Below, one piece after another: positions 38,057-51,887 of a DNA stretch of 64,000 bases. A program made the position numbers and the translations under genes. This DNA comes from Rusavskia elegans (Eukaryota > Ascomycota > Lecanoromycetes > Teloschistales > Teloschistaceae), in contig SAUG01000030.1 of assembly GCA_011316305.1 (NCBI GenBank), positions 558,001 through 622,000 on the forward strand, read 5' to 3'. The notes beneath the pieces were generated by a model. That model ran no database searches, was not told the origin of the DNA, and saw only the letters and a program-made list of their open reading frames with translations. The first letter of the stretch is position 1, and each line of letters starts with the position of its first letter.

Positions 38057-41000
38057 TAGACTGGCTATTTCGATATAAGTTTCTATTAATATTTCGAAAA
38101 TCCGATTCGAATTTTAGCGAGTCGGTTCGATCCGACCCGCTAAATAGTTCAGGTCGGTTTCTAATATTAGAACCGAAAATCGAATTAGATTATAAAATAG
38201 AAACTAATAAAAATCTAATCCGACCCGATTTATAATTATATTAAATAATTAAATACTATAATTTTTATAAATATTTATTATTTTAATAATAATATTTCTT
38301 TTAATTATTGTAAATAATTTAAATAATATAAAATAGTAATAATATTTTATTTAATACTAGTTAATATAATAGTCGGAATCTATATTATTATTTTTTAAAA
38401 AAATTCTAGACTATATATTTTTTTTTCTATATCTTTTAATTATATAAAATTCGGTTATTAACTAGTTTATCTTTTTTTTACTATATTTTTTAAATTTTTA
38501 TTAGACTTTTAATAAACTAAAGATTTTTAATTTAAATAGTAATTTATTTAATATAAATTACTATTAGATTAATATCTAAACTATATAAATATAGTTATAT
38601 ATAAACAGTAATATATAAATAGTAATATATAAATAGTAATATATTAAATAAATAACAATATATATTTTTATCAAATTTTATGGAATCGTTAATATTATAT
38701 TCTATATTTAAATAATTCCGGTCGAAAGAAATTTTATAATAATATTTTTAAGGATTTTATAATATAATCTAGTAAATATTACTATTAAAATTAGATTATT
38801 ATATTTCTTTTAATAATAATAGATATTTTAAAAAATAATAATATTTATTGTTTATTTATATTTCTATTAATTAATTAGCTAGACCATTTAAAGTATATTA
38901 TTTTGAAATATTATCTTTACTATTATACTAGCGGATTTCCTTTTTTTTTATCCGATTCTATTATCTTTAATTTTTTCTAAACTTTTATAAATCGGTTTTA
39001 TAATATTTTTATATATTAGAATATCTTTTAGTACTATTATATAGTTTATTAAAATCTTTTAATATATTACTCGCCCGATTAATATATACTATAATTAAAT
39101 TTATATAATATAATAAATAGAACGATAAATAATATAATACGGTATATATTAAATTAAAAAATTATAATAATAGTTAATAAATAAAAAAAAAATCGGAAAT
39201 AAAATTTAGTTAGTTAATATAATTATTAGATAGATTTTAACTAAAGTAAATAAATATATATATTTTTATAAACTTTTAATATATTCTATTATATATTTCT
39301 ATATACTTTCAGCTACTATTATATATAGATTTTTTCTAATATTAATTATATTATTCTATTATAATATCTATATTTCTATTTAATATTCTACTATTTTTAA
39401 ATTAATACTATTATCTATAAATCTAAATCGATTATATATCGCAAACGCGGTAGAAAATAATCGGAATCTAAATATATATTCTATAAAAAATAAAATATAG
39501 ATTATATTACTATATATAAATATTTCTAGAAACTAAAAGAAATCGATATATAGATTGATATAGATTTAAATACTGAAGTCCTTTTAAAATAAAACGTTAG
39601 AAATAAAAAAATAGTTTATAAAATTAGTAAAAAGCTTAATAGTAATATAGTAAAATAATATAAACTATACTAGATACTGATTTATATATAATATTATACT
39701 ACGAAACTAACTTCTATAATAAAATTCGTTAAAAAAAATAAAAGAAATAATATTTATTAATTAAATAGAATAGAAACGGAATAAAGTAATATATTAAAAT
39801 AATATATTAAATATAAATCGAATTATTTAAATTATAATTATTTATTTTTAGTATATTTTTAAATCGACTATAGTTACTAATAGTATAAATAAAATGATTT
39901 TTACTAAATATATAGTTCTAATTATTAATTTTATCTAATAGTAAATAATCTATTATAACGGCTTTAAAAAATTTAAAACCGCCAGAATATTAGAATTTCT
40001 ATAAAAATAGTCGAAGTTTATTGAAGAGTTTAGTAATAATAGTAATACGGCTAATATAGCTATCGAATTTCCGTATAAAAAGAAATACGAAAATACTAAT
40101 AATATCGTCGAAGTTAATAATAAAAACTAGATAGTAGAAAGATATTCTATTAAATAAAATAATATTAAACTCGAAGATAATGAAAGTTTAGCTAGAAATA
40201 ATAATTTTAATTAGAATAAAAATAAAAATAAAGATATAGAAAATAAAAAAAATATAGAAAAAAAAAAATAAAAACCGAAAATAATAAAAATAAAAATATA
40301 AAAAAGATTATTAAACCTTTTATTTGATTCAACAAGTTATTTATATCTAGAAAGAATATATTTAGATAAATATATAACTTCGATATATTAATATATTATT
40401 AATAAAAAAATAAATTTTATTTAAATAAAATTTTTTAATATAAATTTATAAATTAAAAATTTTTAAATTTATAGATTTTAATAATAAATCTAATATAAAT
40501 TCGTTTTTAGATTAATCTATCTAAAATATTTCTAAACTTTTTTTTAAAAAAAAAATCTCGTTCTTTAAATAAAATTCTATTTTCTAATTCAAATTAGTTA
40601 TATATTTTTCATAGCTTTTTTAAAACTTTTTCTATTTTTTAACCTATAGTATAACGATAGTATTTAATTATTATTATCTGCTATATATATTCTAGAATTA
40701 TTTAGACTCGATTTTACCGATAAATTCTTTTTATAAAACTAAAAATCCGTTCTATTTCTACTAAAGATATTACGTAAATAAAAATATTATAAACTATTTA
40801 TACTTGTTTTAAAAAGTTTAAAATATTACTTTTTTAAAATATCTAATTTAGATTTTTTTAGTAATATTAGCGCGAAGATATCGATTAGCTTCGGAAATAG
40901 CTATTCGAAGATAATAGAATTATTAAAAAATATTATTTAAAATAGATAAAGTAGATTTTAAACTAATTAGTAAAATTATAATATATTACTTTTTTATATT

Positions 41001-42250
41001 ATTTTACTTTCCTTTATATAGCCAGTTTTAGATTTTAATAAATTAATAGAAACTCTATAGTATTTAATAAAATATTTTTTAAATTCGTTTTAATATCTAT
41101 TTCTATATCCCGAAAAGTCTTTTATTTCTTTATCGTTATTTTTTTTATTCTAGGTTTAATAAAAGCTAAATATTATTATAGAATTTGGAATATTTATAAT
41201 ATTATAAATTAATCTACTTTTATTTTTAAAATAAAAATAATATTTTATAAATTTAATATTTGTATTATTATAAGCTATTAATATCATTTTTTTATTAGTA
41301 TAGTTTAATAATCGAATTATTTATTCTATTTTAAAAAGGTAATCGAAAATAATATTATAAAATCGGAAAACTAAATAAATTCTAACGTTTATATTTTTTA
41401 TAACGAATAAAATAATCTTATAAAATAGCCGTAGTATACTATCTATAGAAAAAATTACTATTTATTTATATTATACGTAATCTTTTATATTTATAGATTT
41501 TATAAATTCTTTTCTATAAATTTATTAATAAAATAATATAATTAATATACCCGATAAATTATGAAATATATCGTATTTTATTAAATATAAATAATTTAAA
41601 TTATATTTTTAAATTAGAAATTAGAATCGATTCTTTTCTAGATTTTTTTAAAACGAAGTTTATATTAAAAAAAAGTAGAAATATAGACTATAATAATATA
41701 AACCTAAAATAAATATTCGTTTTAAAATTTCTAAATTTATATTATTTATATATATTATCTTTTTTACGATATTAGATAAATAAATACTAATATTTCTAAA
41801 TTATTTATTATCTAACTTTTAGATAAAATCGTCGCTAATTATCTATAATTTAATAGTTTTAATAAAGTTTTAAGCTATTAGATTAATTATATAAACTAGA
41901 TAAAATAGAAAATTTTAAACTCGATTCTATCGGCTATCGAATCGAATAAAAACTTTTTTTAATTTTTATTTAATATACTATTAGAACTAGTATTATCGGT
42001 AATAATATCTACCTTAGCGGCAACCGTATATTCTACGACAATATATCGACATTTTATTGATTTAAAATTAGATAAGATTAGAAATTAATTAAAGATTAAA
42101 GATATATTAATTATTAGTTTATTATAAAAGAATTTAGAATAGAAATTAATAAATAGTTCTATTTAACCAAAAGTTACATTTAAAATTCTAATTTAATATA
42201 ATATAAAATTAAATTGAATTCGAAATTAATTAAAAATAGATTCTTGTTTT

Positions 42251-42690
42251 GTTTGTTTTTTTGGTATCCGGTCAACCGTCGGTTCCGTGAGCAATTTACT
42301 TCAGTATTGGTACGCTAGCGTTGGATATACGATATAAGAACTAGTACCCTAGTCTAATTAACTTAAACCAAAGAACTATATAAAATTGACTCGAATCTGC
42401 TCCGTAATACGCTCGTGGTACAAGCTTCTATGGTTTATTCAAGATAGTAGCAGAATTTTCGCAATATATATACCTCACAGTCGCTTCTTTTTCTTCTTTT
42501 ACCAGTACCTGCAACCACCACGGATTGACTTGACTTACACCATCGTATCTGACGTACGTATCTTCCGCAACAGCCCAGGCTGCAGGCTGACATATACAGA
42601 ACCTCCACCAACAACAAACCACGATCATATCTTTTCAATTAGAAGAAATGGAGCACGAAATCGCTATAACAATATAATAAAACTATCAGT
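42251..42690 (+). mobile_element. F element fragment, best-preserved 5' part
   Basis: GGTATCCGGTCAACCGTCGG and then TATTGGTACGCTAGCGTTGG match, in reverse, the right end of the F copy at 57617-58607. Similarity continues to about the start of the family reading frame (ATGGAGCACGAAATC at 42649) and then stops. Being little affected by RIP, it shows the original bases of this region. Open frames here (109 codons on plus from 42386, 66-67 codons on minus) look like chance. Confidence 0.6.
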
Positions 42691-42780
42691 TAACGAAAAG
42701 TTAATAAATAGTTAATAGAAAGTTAATAAAAAGTTATTAGAAAGTTAATAGAATATTAACAGAAAATTATAAAATTTATT
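42690..42780 (+). repeat. short tandem repeat of AAAGTTAATAG type
   Basis: About seven imperfect units (AAAGTTAATAAATAGTTAAT, AGAAAGTTAATAAAAAGTTA...) inside the TA-flanked element. Confidence 0.6.
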
Positions 42781-44805
42781 ACTAAAATATTTACTTTAAA
42801 TAAATAAATATCATTATTTTACTCTACCAGTAGTATCAGTATAGATTAGATAGATAATTGAATTCTATATTACGTGACTCTCTGAATCTTACCTAGGAAG
42901 ATTTCGATTACTAATCAGTTCAGAATTCGAATCCCGCGAAAATTTCTTTTTTGGAAATTTTCATCCGATTTTTACGGCTTCTATAGAGTAGTTAAGGTTC
43001 TAGAATCGACGGATTAGGCTAGAGGATCACGTGATCTATAGGTTCGCTTATTTTGCTGATTAATAATTTTCAAAGTTATAAGACTAATTCGTAGTTGATT
43101 GAATGTTGAACGAATGTTAACGAGAAATTAATTGACAATTCGTCGAAAACAGCTAGTTAAAACGAACTAAACCTAATTCGGAGTTCTATATAACTAGAAA
43201 TCGACTATTTAGTTTATTCTTATTCGTTATTTTCGGAATATCTGCAATTAGTTCTCGAGAACTAGCTGTTTTTAGCGAATTTATCGTAGATTTATCGTAG
43301 ACAGATTGTTGCAAAACATACGGTTGCCTCTAAGGTAGAAATTTCGGCTTAAACTAGAAAAATTCTAAAAGTTTTAAAAGCTTCTAGTACTATAAATAGC
43401 TAAAATAATTAGTAGAAATAGATATAAATCTAATTAGATAGTTCTAAAATTAAAATAAACTATTAATCTAGTATACTAATATTTCTAAATATATAACCTT
43501 TTATAGATTTAACTAGATATCTAATATAAAGGAAATATATTCTAAAATTTATAAATTAGATTTAATTTACTCGCGGATAATATTATAACTATTAAAAACT
43601 ATTTATATAGATCGTATATCGCTAATAAACTTTATATCTAGACGAAGTATTTATAGTAATAGCCTAAATCTTTTATTTTCAAAAGTTCGAACTAGTAGAT
43701 TTAAATCTAAGAAAGTTTTATATAGATATTTATTTTATATAATTTAGTCGAAAATAGATTCGAATTTAATATAGTTTTTTTTTTCTATAATTAAAATAAA
43801 TTTTATATTATTTTATTATCTTACTATTAGTTATTTACGCGGATAAATATTACTTTAATTTAAAATTACAAATTATATCGTTTAATTTTTTAGTAAATAA
43901 TAATAAAAAGGTATTTCTTTATAGTAGATATATTAGAAAAATTAAAGGCTATAAAATAATCGAAAATTTTAAAATAGTTTTTATATATAATTTTAGATAG
44001 ACTATCTATTATTAAAGCTATCTAGTAGAACTTTTATTTTTATTTCGACTATATTTACTTTATAGCTTTTTTTAATTAAAAAATTTTTACCAGTTTTCTA
44101 TAGAATTGATTTATAATACCGATAGCTATAGAAATACTAGACTATTAATATTTAAACTTTTTATAGTAATTTAGATTTTATTTAATATACTTATTATTAT
44201 TATAAAAGACTAGTATTAAATAGTCGATTCGAATTTTATTAATTATATTTTTAATAATCTATCTTTACTTTTTATATAATTAATTAAATTTTAATAGTAT
44301 AATATTTATAGATCGGCCTACCGTCTGGTTTATAGACTAGCTAGAATAGATTTTATTTTAAAAAAAGAACTTATTAGAAAGGATCTCGCTAGACGTATCG
44401 GTTTAGAAGATAGAAAAATAAAAATTAATTAAAAAATTAGATATTTTATATTAGTTTTAATTTAATATTAATATAATTTATATTTAAATAATAAATAATA
44501 TAGAAAGATAATATAGATATATAAATATTAGTTTGATTATTATTTACTATTTAGTAGTAATTAATCGACGTTTATCTAAATAGTATTTTATATATTAATA
44601 TAACTGTATAGTAAAAGTAAAGATTTTTTAGAATTATAATATAGAATAGAAGATATTAACGGTTTTAGTAGATTAAATCCGAGAATCCGAATTCGACCTA
44701 GAACCGAATCGGTTCGATATTTAAAAAAGTCGGAACCGATTCGGATCGGGTCGGTTTTTTTAATCCGGATTTGAAATCAGATCCGATAACTGGACTAAAT
44801 ACGTT

Positions 44806-46388
44806 ATAATTTTAAATAAATTTAAAAAAAAAAAGATCGAATATTATTTTTCTAATAAAAAAAGTAGCTAGACTTTTAATAATATAAAGAAATTATAGAA
44901 TTTTAGAATATTTTAGTTTTTATTCTAGATCGTACGAAGATACTTTATCGCGGTATCTAACAAACGAGATTTAGAATCGGTAGTAAAATTTAAAAGAAAG
45001 TCTATAAGTTTATTTTATAATATACCTAATCTGGCCACTTCGGGTCGAGTTTCCGTCGAACCGTCGGGTATCCGACCCGAGTTTTAGCGAGTCGAACCGT
45101 TCGACTCGCCGAGCGGTCGGATCCGGATCGAACCCGAATCGAATCCGGATATCTGCTAGATTTTCTATATATATAATGAATATATATATATATTATTTTT
45201 AAATTTTTTATTATAGATAATATATTAAACTATTATATTTAATCTAACTAGAATCTTTCTAGCTGGCGTAGTTAATTAATTAGAATTTTTTTAAATACTT
45301 CGTATAATTTTTATACTAGGATTATACGAGTTATATAGATTTAATAGATTAGTCGGATCAAATAGAATTATATAATCCGATCCGGGATTCGATTCGAGTC
45401 GAACTATAGAATTTTCTAATCCGATTCGGATCGGGTCGGATTAGTTAACCCGGATTCGAAATCCGACCCGACGGCCAGTCTAAATATATCGTTAAAAGTA
45501 TCTTTATCGATAAAAAAATTTCCTTTTTTTCGAACCAATAGTTTAACTTCTAGCTTTTAACAAAGTTTTAAATCTATCGAATATAATTTATATAGATAGA
45601 TAAAACGTCAGATTTTTAGAACTAATTTCTATAAAATTCGACCTATTTATAATATTTTTTAAAAGTTATTTTATCGCCGTACTTTTTAGGCTCTTTAATT
45701 TTAAATTCTAACGAAATTTAAAGCGCTCGCGAATATCTAATAGCTAGTTTAAAGAAAGATTAATTATTATTTAAAGTATAATTCGGATCTATTACGCGAA
45801 TAGCTTCTATTCTATAATATATCTTTAAAAAAATCTTTTTCTTTACTACTATTTAAATCTTTAAAACTCGAAGTTTTTTATTATCGTCGGAATTATCGCC
45901 GTTATCTCTACTATTATTCGGGTTATTCGGGTTATTACTACTATTAGGCGGCTAACCGGAATTAGATCTTCTAAAAGTAAAAATTTTTAAAAAAATATTT
46001 CTATTAAACTATAACTAATTATTAGACGGCTACTATTAATAGATTTAGTCGCCGGAGATAATATAGTCTTCCGACGCGCTAGCGACGAAATTACTATAGA
46101 GTTATAATTAGATTTTCTAAATAGTAGAAAATAATCTAAGATTTTTTTATCAGGCGTTTTCGGTATAAACGGATTATATTCGTTAGATTAATCCGTAATA
46201 TCTATAATCTATAGTTTAATAACTTTAGCGTCAGTTTAATATAGTCCTACCTAAAGTATTTTACTACGGCTATAACTACTATAAATACTATATATCGATA
46301 TCGATATAACTATACTATAAATAATATATATCGAATCAAAAACGGTAAAATAATAAATTAGAACTATTAAAACGGGGTATTTTTAAAA
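44806..46388 (-). pseudogene. Gag region of Ty3/gypsy family 1, split by a MITE
   Basis: Directly inside the inverted family-1 LTR. On the minus strand it reads an Asn/Asp-rich stretch (NNPNNPNN near 45920), then EPKKYDGKITFKKYYK near 45690, resembling retrotransposon Gag openings. The hAT-like copy at 45027-45482 splits it. It is cut by the end of the large hAT-like element near 44800. Assignment as Gag rests on position and composition. Confidence 0.5.
45027..45482 (+). mobile_element. hAT-like MITE, 456 bp, TSD AATATA[C/T]C
   Basis: Left end TAATCTGGCCACTTCGGG, right end GACGGCCAGTCTA. Flanks AATATACC and AATATATC (45019-45026, 45483-45490) differ by one C/T. It is inserted in the Gag-like sequence. 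It is among the less mutated copies and shows the ends well: GGGTCGAGTTTCCGTCG on one side, CGGATCGGGTCGGATTAG on the other. Confidence 0.85.
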
Positions 46389-46640
46389 TAGTATTTAATT
46401 ATAGACTAGACGAAAGATATATTATTGAACTAATTTATATTCTAGAAAGGTTAAAATATAATCTAGTAATAAGAGATTAAAAAAAGCGGGGAAGGATCGA
46501 GATCCGATACGCTAGCGATATTCTAGCGACTAGGCGGCGAGCTTCGTTTTCAAGCGTCCTAATTATATTTCCAGAATCTATATAACACGTTTGACGTTTA
46601 TACTATCTTTCGTATTTTAAAGTATAGATTAATCTACTAT
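46389..46640 (-). repeat. LTR of Ty3/gypsy family 1, inverted copy
   Basis: The reverse complement of 46390-46640 matches 5930-6199, including CTAGGCGGCGAGCTTCGTTT (here on plus) and ATTATATTTCCAGA. Gag-like sequence follows it on the minus strand, so it is a 5' LTR in that orientation. Confidence 0.75.
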
Positions 46641-48365
46641 TGCTTCGATTTTCGACTATTTTATTTATATATTTTTTTTTTCCGATAACGAATTTTAGAT
46701 ATATAATTTCTATTTAATTAAATATATATTTCGAAAATTTTATATATAGCCGATAGGCGAATAGAATTTTTAACATTTTACGAATATACGTCTAATATTT
46801 CTTTTCTATCTACGATTAATTTTAAAATATCGTCGAAATAAATAAAATAAAAGTCGTTAAAATAAAGTTGATAAATACTATTAATATAAAACTTAAAGGT
46901 TATAAACGTATAAATCAAATTAAAAGATATTATCTAATATTTATATTAGCTATATTAAATACGAAAAAAACTATTTTTAATTTATTATCTTTTTTAATAT
47001 AAATATAATATTAGATGTTTTAAATATTCATTTTAGTTTACCGTCGCGTATATACGAATCGATTTTACATCTCGAATAAAAGAAAAAATAGATATTTATT
47101 TTTAATTATAATTATATTAAATTTCCGATAATCTATATAAAATTATAGACTACCGTCCGGTTTTTTTAAAGATAAGATGGAAAATTCGGTAGAACTATTC
47201 GATAAACGGGTCTACTTTTTTTCTAATATATTAGAAATTTAATTTCGAATAGTAACGAGTTTATTCTATAATATATTATAAATGGAATCTATTTTAGAAA
47301 TTTTTTTAAATTTAAAATCGATTATATATTCGATTTAATTATAAATATTTAATTGTTCCGATAAAGTTTTAGAATATATTTTTATAAAATCTATAATTTA
47401 AAAGATAATTCTATTTTATTCTAGAATATTATAGAACCGTATTTTATAGTTAAATTATTTATATATTAAAGATTAGATTTTATTTTAATAGATTATAGTC
47501 TATAGAATAAAGTATTATAAATATATTTTCTATTTTCGACTACGAAAGTTACTAAATTTATAAATTCTTCGATATTATAAATTTGTAAAAAAGATCTATT
47601 TTTTCTAATAATAATATATCTGGATAATATCGCGCTATTAGATATCGAAATCGATATCGTAGAACTAATAGTAATTAAGAATTATTTTATAACTTTTTAT
47701 ATCGACGCTATAGAATTTAATTCACTAATTTTTAAAAAAAATTTCTCGGTTTTTTAATTTAGCTTTTATTTTATAAATTTTATAAAAACGTATAATTCGA
47801 CCGTCGACCGTTTAGATATTTTTAGAAATATTATCGCTTTCGAATATATTATTTTATTTAATCTAATAGTATAAAAAATTTTTTTTTAATTATAAAATCA
47901 ATAAAATATTAGATATAGAAACGTCCTTTCGGGATATTAAAATATATCTAGAAAGTAATCGTAGTAGAATATTTCTACTATTATATAATATCTGATACGC
48001 TAGCGATATATATTAAACTTTCGCTTTTTTCGATTATAAATTTTTATTTCGTTTTTTTTATTTTTCGGCGTATTTAAAATAAATAAAGTTATTTAATTTA
48101 AATTTTTTTTAGTTATAGATATAGTTGATAGCGTCTTTTTCTATAATTTTAGGCCGTATTAAAATATCGACCTAAATCGTATTCGAATTTCCGTTGTCTT
48201 TCGTATTATAATTTCCTTTACCTTTACTTTTTCGATCGCTTCGGTTTTAATTTCTTCGGTTTCGATTATTATTACTACAGCTTTCGCTATAAAAATAACT
48301 ATTATCTTTTATTTTATTATTTTTCGTTTTATCTTTCGATTTAATTTTAAATCGATTAATAATAT
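46641..48365 (-). pseudogene. third Ty3/gypsy element: Gag end, protease and RT
   Basis: On the minus strand an Asn/Arg-rich basic stretch (about 48300-48200) is followed by a decayed zinc knuckle (IYFKYAEK near 48089-48066, Cys to Tyr). RT follows, with INSIYQLYFNDFYFIYFDDIL ending near 46825, where the DD pair is preserved. It ends at the family-1 LTR and starts at a hAT-like terminus, so both ends are lost. The sequence around the active site differs from families 1 and 2. Confidence 0.7.
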
Positions 48366-48373
48366 ATAGAAAA

Positions 48374-51300
48374 TAGACTGGTCGTCGGATCGGATTTCGA
48401 ATCCGGATTAGAAAAATCGATTAAATCCGAATCGATTCCGACTTTTCTAGATACTAAACCGAATCGAATCGAATTATTTTAAAATTTAATTCGACTCGGT
48501 TCCGAATCGAATCTAGAAACCCGGGTTCGATCTATTAAAACCGCTAAAATTTCCTTTTCTATATTATAATACTAAGAAATTCCCGCTTTTACTATATAAT
48601 TATATTATGATTTTATTACTTTAGATACTATTTAAATAAACGTCAATTTTTTATTATTAAATAGTAAATAATAATTAAATTAATATTTATATATTGATAA
48701 TTTATTTCTATATTATTTATTATCTAAATATAAATTATATTAATTTTAAATCTTTTAAACTAATATAAAAAATCTAATTATTTAATTAATTTTCGTCTAT
48801 CCATTTTTTAAATCGGTACGTCTAGTAAGATTCTAGAAAATAAATCTTTTTTAAATAAAATCTATTTTAGTTAATCTATAAATTAATAGTAAGCCGATCT
48901 ACGAACGTTTTACTATTTAAACTTAATTAATTATATAGAAAGTTTAAATAGATTATTAAAAATATAGCTAATTAAATTTAAGCCGAATATCTAGTATTAA
49001 TTTTTTAGAATAATAATAAATATATTTAATAGAATCTGGATTACTATAAAAAATTTAAATATTAATAGTCTAGTATTTCTATAGCTACTAGTATTAGAAA
49101 TTAAACCTATAGAAAACCGGTTAATTTTTTCTAGTCGAAAAAAGCTATAGAATATATATAGTCGAAATAGTAATATAAATTCTACTAGATATCTTTAATA
49201 ATAGATAGTTTCTTTAAAATTATATATAAAAACTATTTAGAGATTTTCGACTATTTTATAACTTCTAATTCTTCTAATATATCTATTATAAAGAAATATT
49301 TTAGTATTCTAATTTACTAAAAAACCAAACGACGTAATTTATAGTTTTTTATTAAATTAATATTTATTCGTTTAAATAGTTAAAAATAATATAAAGATAT
49401 AATATAAAAATTATTTTAATTATAGAATAAAAATCTATATTAAAATCGATTTTACTTTCGACTAAATAGTATAGAACTAATATCTATATAAAACTTTATT
49501 AGATTTAAATCTACTAATTCGGACTATTAAAAATAAATAATTTAGATAACTATTCTAAATATTATATCTAGATATAAAATTTATCGGCTATATACGATTT
49601 ATATAGATAGTTTTCAATAGCTATAAAATTTTCTACGAGTAAATTAAATCTAATTTAAAAATTTTAGAATATCTTTCCTTTATATTAGATATCTAATTAA
49701 ATCTATAAAAGGTCGCGTATTTAAAAGTATTAATATACTAAATTAATATTTAGTATTAATTTTAAAAACGTATAATTAGATTTATATAATTTTTTTACTA
49801 ATTATTTTAGCCGTTTATAGTACTAGAAACTATTAAAACTTTTAGTATCTTTTTAATTTAGATAGAAACTTCTAGATATTATTATTAATAATACCAGTTC
49901 TAATAGTATATTAAAAAAAGAATTTAAAAAAACTTTTATTCGGTTCGATAGCCGATAGAATTAAATTTAAAACTTTTTATTTTATCTAGTTTATATACTT
50001 AATTTAGTAATTAAAAACTTAATTAAACTATTAGATTATAAATAAATAGTAACGATTTTATCTAAAAATTAAATAAAAAATAGATTAGAAATATTAATAC
50101 GAATCTATCTAATATTATAAAAAAGATAAAATATATAAATAATATAAATTTAGAGATTTTAAATCTAATATTTATTAGAAGCTTATATTATTATAGTATT
50201 TATCTCTATCTTCTTTTAAAATAAACTTTATTTTAAAGAAATCTAGAAAAAAATCGATTCTGATTTTTAATTTAAAAATATAATTTAAGATATCCGTATT
50301 CGAGAGAATTCGATATATTTTATAATTTATTAAAGTATATTAGTTACGTTATTTCGTTAATAAATTTATAAAAGAAAATTTATAAAACCTATAAATATAT
50401 AGAATTATTTTAAATATAAATAAATAGTAATTTTTTTCTTTATAGATAATATACTACGGCTATTTTATAGAATTATTTTATTATTTTTAAAAATTATAGG
50501 CGTTAGAGTTTACTTAGTATTCCGACTTTATAATACTATTTTCGATTATTTTTTAAAAATAGAAAAAGTAGTTCGATTATCGAATTATATTAATAAAGAA
50601 ATGATATAAATAGTATATATGATATTATTTTTATACTAAAAATAAAAATAAATTAATTTATAATTTTATTAATACTTTGGATTCTATAGTAAAGTTTAGC
50701 TTTTATCGAAACGAAAATAAAAAAGATAATAATAAAGAAATAAAAAACTTTTTAGAATATAAAAATAAATATCGGATCGAATTTAAAAAGAATTTTACTA
50801 AATATTATAGAGCTTCTATTAATCTATTAAAGTCTAAAACCCGTTAGATAAAAAAATAAGGTAATATAAAAAGATAATATATTATAATTTTACTAATTAG
50901 TCTAAAATCTATTTTATTTATTTTAAATAATATTTTTTAATAATTCTAGCGTCTTCGAATAGCTACTTTCGAAACTAATAGATATTTTCGCGCTAATACT
51001 ACCAAGAATAATCTAAATTAAATATTTTCGAAAAATAATATTTCGAACTTTCTAAAACTAGTATAGATAGTTTACGATACTATTATTTATCTAATATTTT
51101 CGATAGAAATAAAATGGACTTTTAGTTTTATAAAAAAATTTATCGGTAGAATCGAAGTTAAATAATTCTAGAATAGATAGAATAGAGAATAATAATTAAG
51201 TACTATAATTATACTATAGACTTAAAAATAAAATAAGGTTTAAAAGAGCTATGAAATATATATAACCGGGTATAACTAGAGAATAGAATATTATTTCGGG

Positions 51301-51662
51301 AAAAAAATCCCTTTAAAAAAATTAGGAAGTATTTTAAATAGATTAAATTAAATATTTTTAAGTTTAATATTATATAAAATATATTACCGTTTTATACTAT
51401 CTAAATATTTTATTATAAATAATATAATATACCCTAAATAATAATCGTTTATAAAAGCTATAGTATTCGACTATCTAATATAATTATAAATCGGGTTAAA
51501 TTAGATTTCTATTAGTTTCCATTTTATAATCTAATTCGATTTTCGGTTTTAATTTTAAAAACCGATCTATACTATTTAGTAGGTTAGATCGAACTAATTT
51601 ATTAAAACTCGGGTCGGATTTTAGAAATACCGACGGAAATTTATATCGAAATAATCAATTTA
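48374..51662 (-). mobile_element. hAT-like element, 3.3-kb form
   Basis: Left end TAGACTGGTCGTCGG, right end ATAATCAATTTA. The interior matches the right part of the large elements at 38-44.8 kb (reversed) and 52-61.8 kb (same direction), while the 2.5-kb left interior is missing. Flanks ATAGAAAA and AAAAAAAG agree only partly. On the plus strand about 50610-50860 gives a peptide also present near 60080-61280 (SIVKFSFYRN, EFKKNFTKYYRASINLL). Confidence 0.7.
50610..50860 (+). pseudogene. conserved frame in the 3.3-kb hAT-like interior, product unknown
   Basis: About 80 codons with few stops: YYFYTKNK, IYNFINTLDSIVKFSFYRNE, then EFKKNFTKYYRASINLLKSK. The copy split at 60238-61192 gives YYFYIKSK, NFINNFNSIVKYNFYRN and EFKRYFNKYYRTSINLLKYR, so amino acids are conserved more than expected by chance. 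The frame runs from the right terminus inward, opposite to the frame noted in the 2.5-kb interior. I cannot name the protein. Confidence 0.45.
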
Positions 51663-51887
51663 AAAAAAAGTATTTAATTCCGATATATAATTTTAAAAGA
51701 TTCTAGTAAATTATAATATAATTTTAATTACTATATTTAAATATTTTATTTCGGATAGATTTTCGAATTTTAGTTCGTAGATTATATATTCGTTATTTCT
51801 CGTTCGACGAAATATCAAATTCTTTTATAGATAAATAAAATATTCGTTAAATTTCGAAATAGTTTACTAGTCTTTTTACCTCGTATT
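51663..51887. other. short AT-rich spacer between two hAT-like elements
   Basis: No gene or repeat seen. Confidence 0.4.

Larger units (their letters stand above)
42012..43335. mobile_element. 1.3-kb TIR element at a TA target (Tc1/mariner-like)
   Basis: Ends are inverted repeats of about 33 bp: CCTTAGCGGCAACCGTATAT on the left and, read inwards, CCTTAGAGGCAACCGTATGT on the right, both continuing to ACAAT. TA flanks each side (42010-42011, 43336-43337). The same site without insertion exists in paralogous copies near 49873 and 53796, which supports precise insertion with TA duplication. No transposase is visible, so it is probably non-autonomous. It is much less RIP-mutated than its host. 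The family assignment rests on the TA and TIRs only; other TA-using superfamilies are possible. Confidence 0.75.
38057..44797 (+). mobile_element. large hAT-like element (about 5.4 kb without its insertion)
   Basis: Left end TAGACTGGCTATTTCG, right end GATAACTGGACTA. The left interior (to about 40430) matches the 2.5-kb copies. The right interior matches, in reverse, 48.6-51.5 kb. It is interrupted at a TA by the element at 42012-43335. The flanking 8-mers do not match, so one flank has been lost or rearranged. It is one of two copies that join both interiors and so define the parent structure. Confidence 0.7.

Noticed and set aside
42386..42715. 109-codon plus frame and overlapping 66-67-codon minus frames
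   Set aside because: They lie in the non-coding 5' part of an F fragment and cross its boundary. The corresponding frames are not kept in other F copies.
42890..42960. Possible tRNA 3' half (AATTCGAATCCCGCGAA)
   Set aside because: A T-arm-like string only. No acceptor or anticodon arm can be paired with it.
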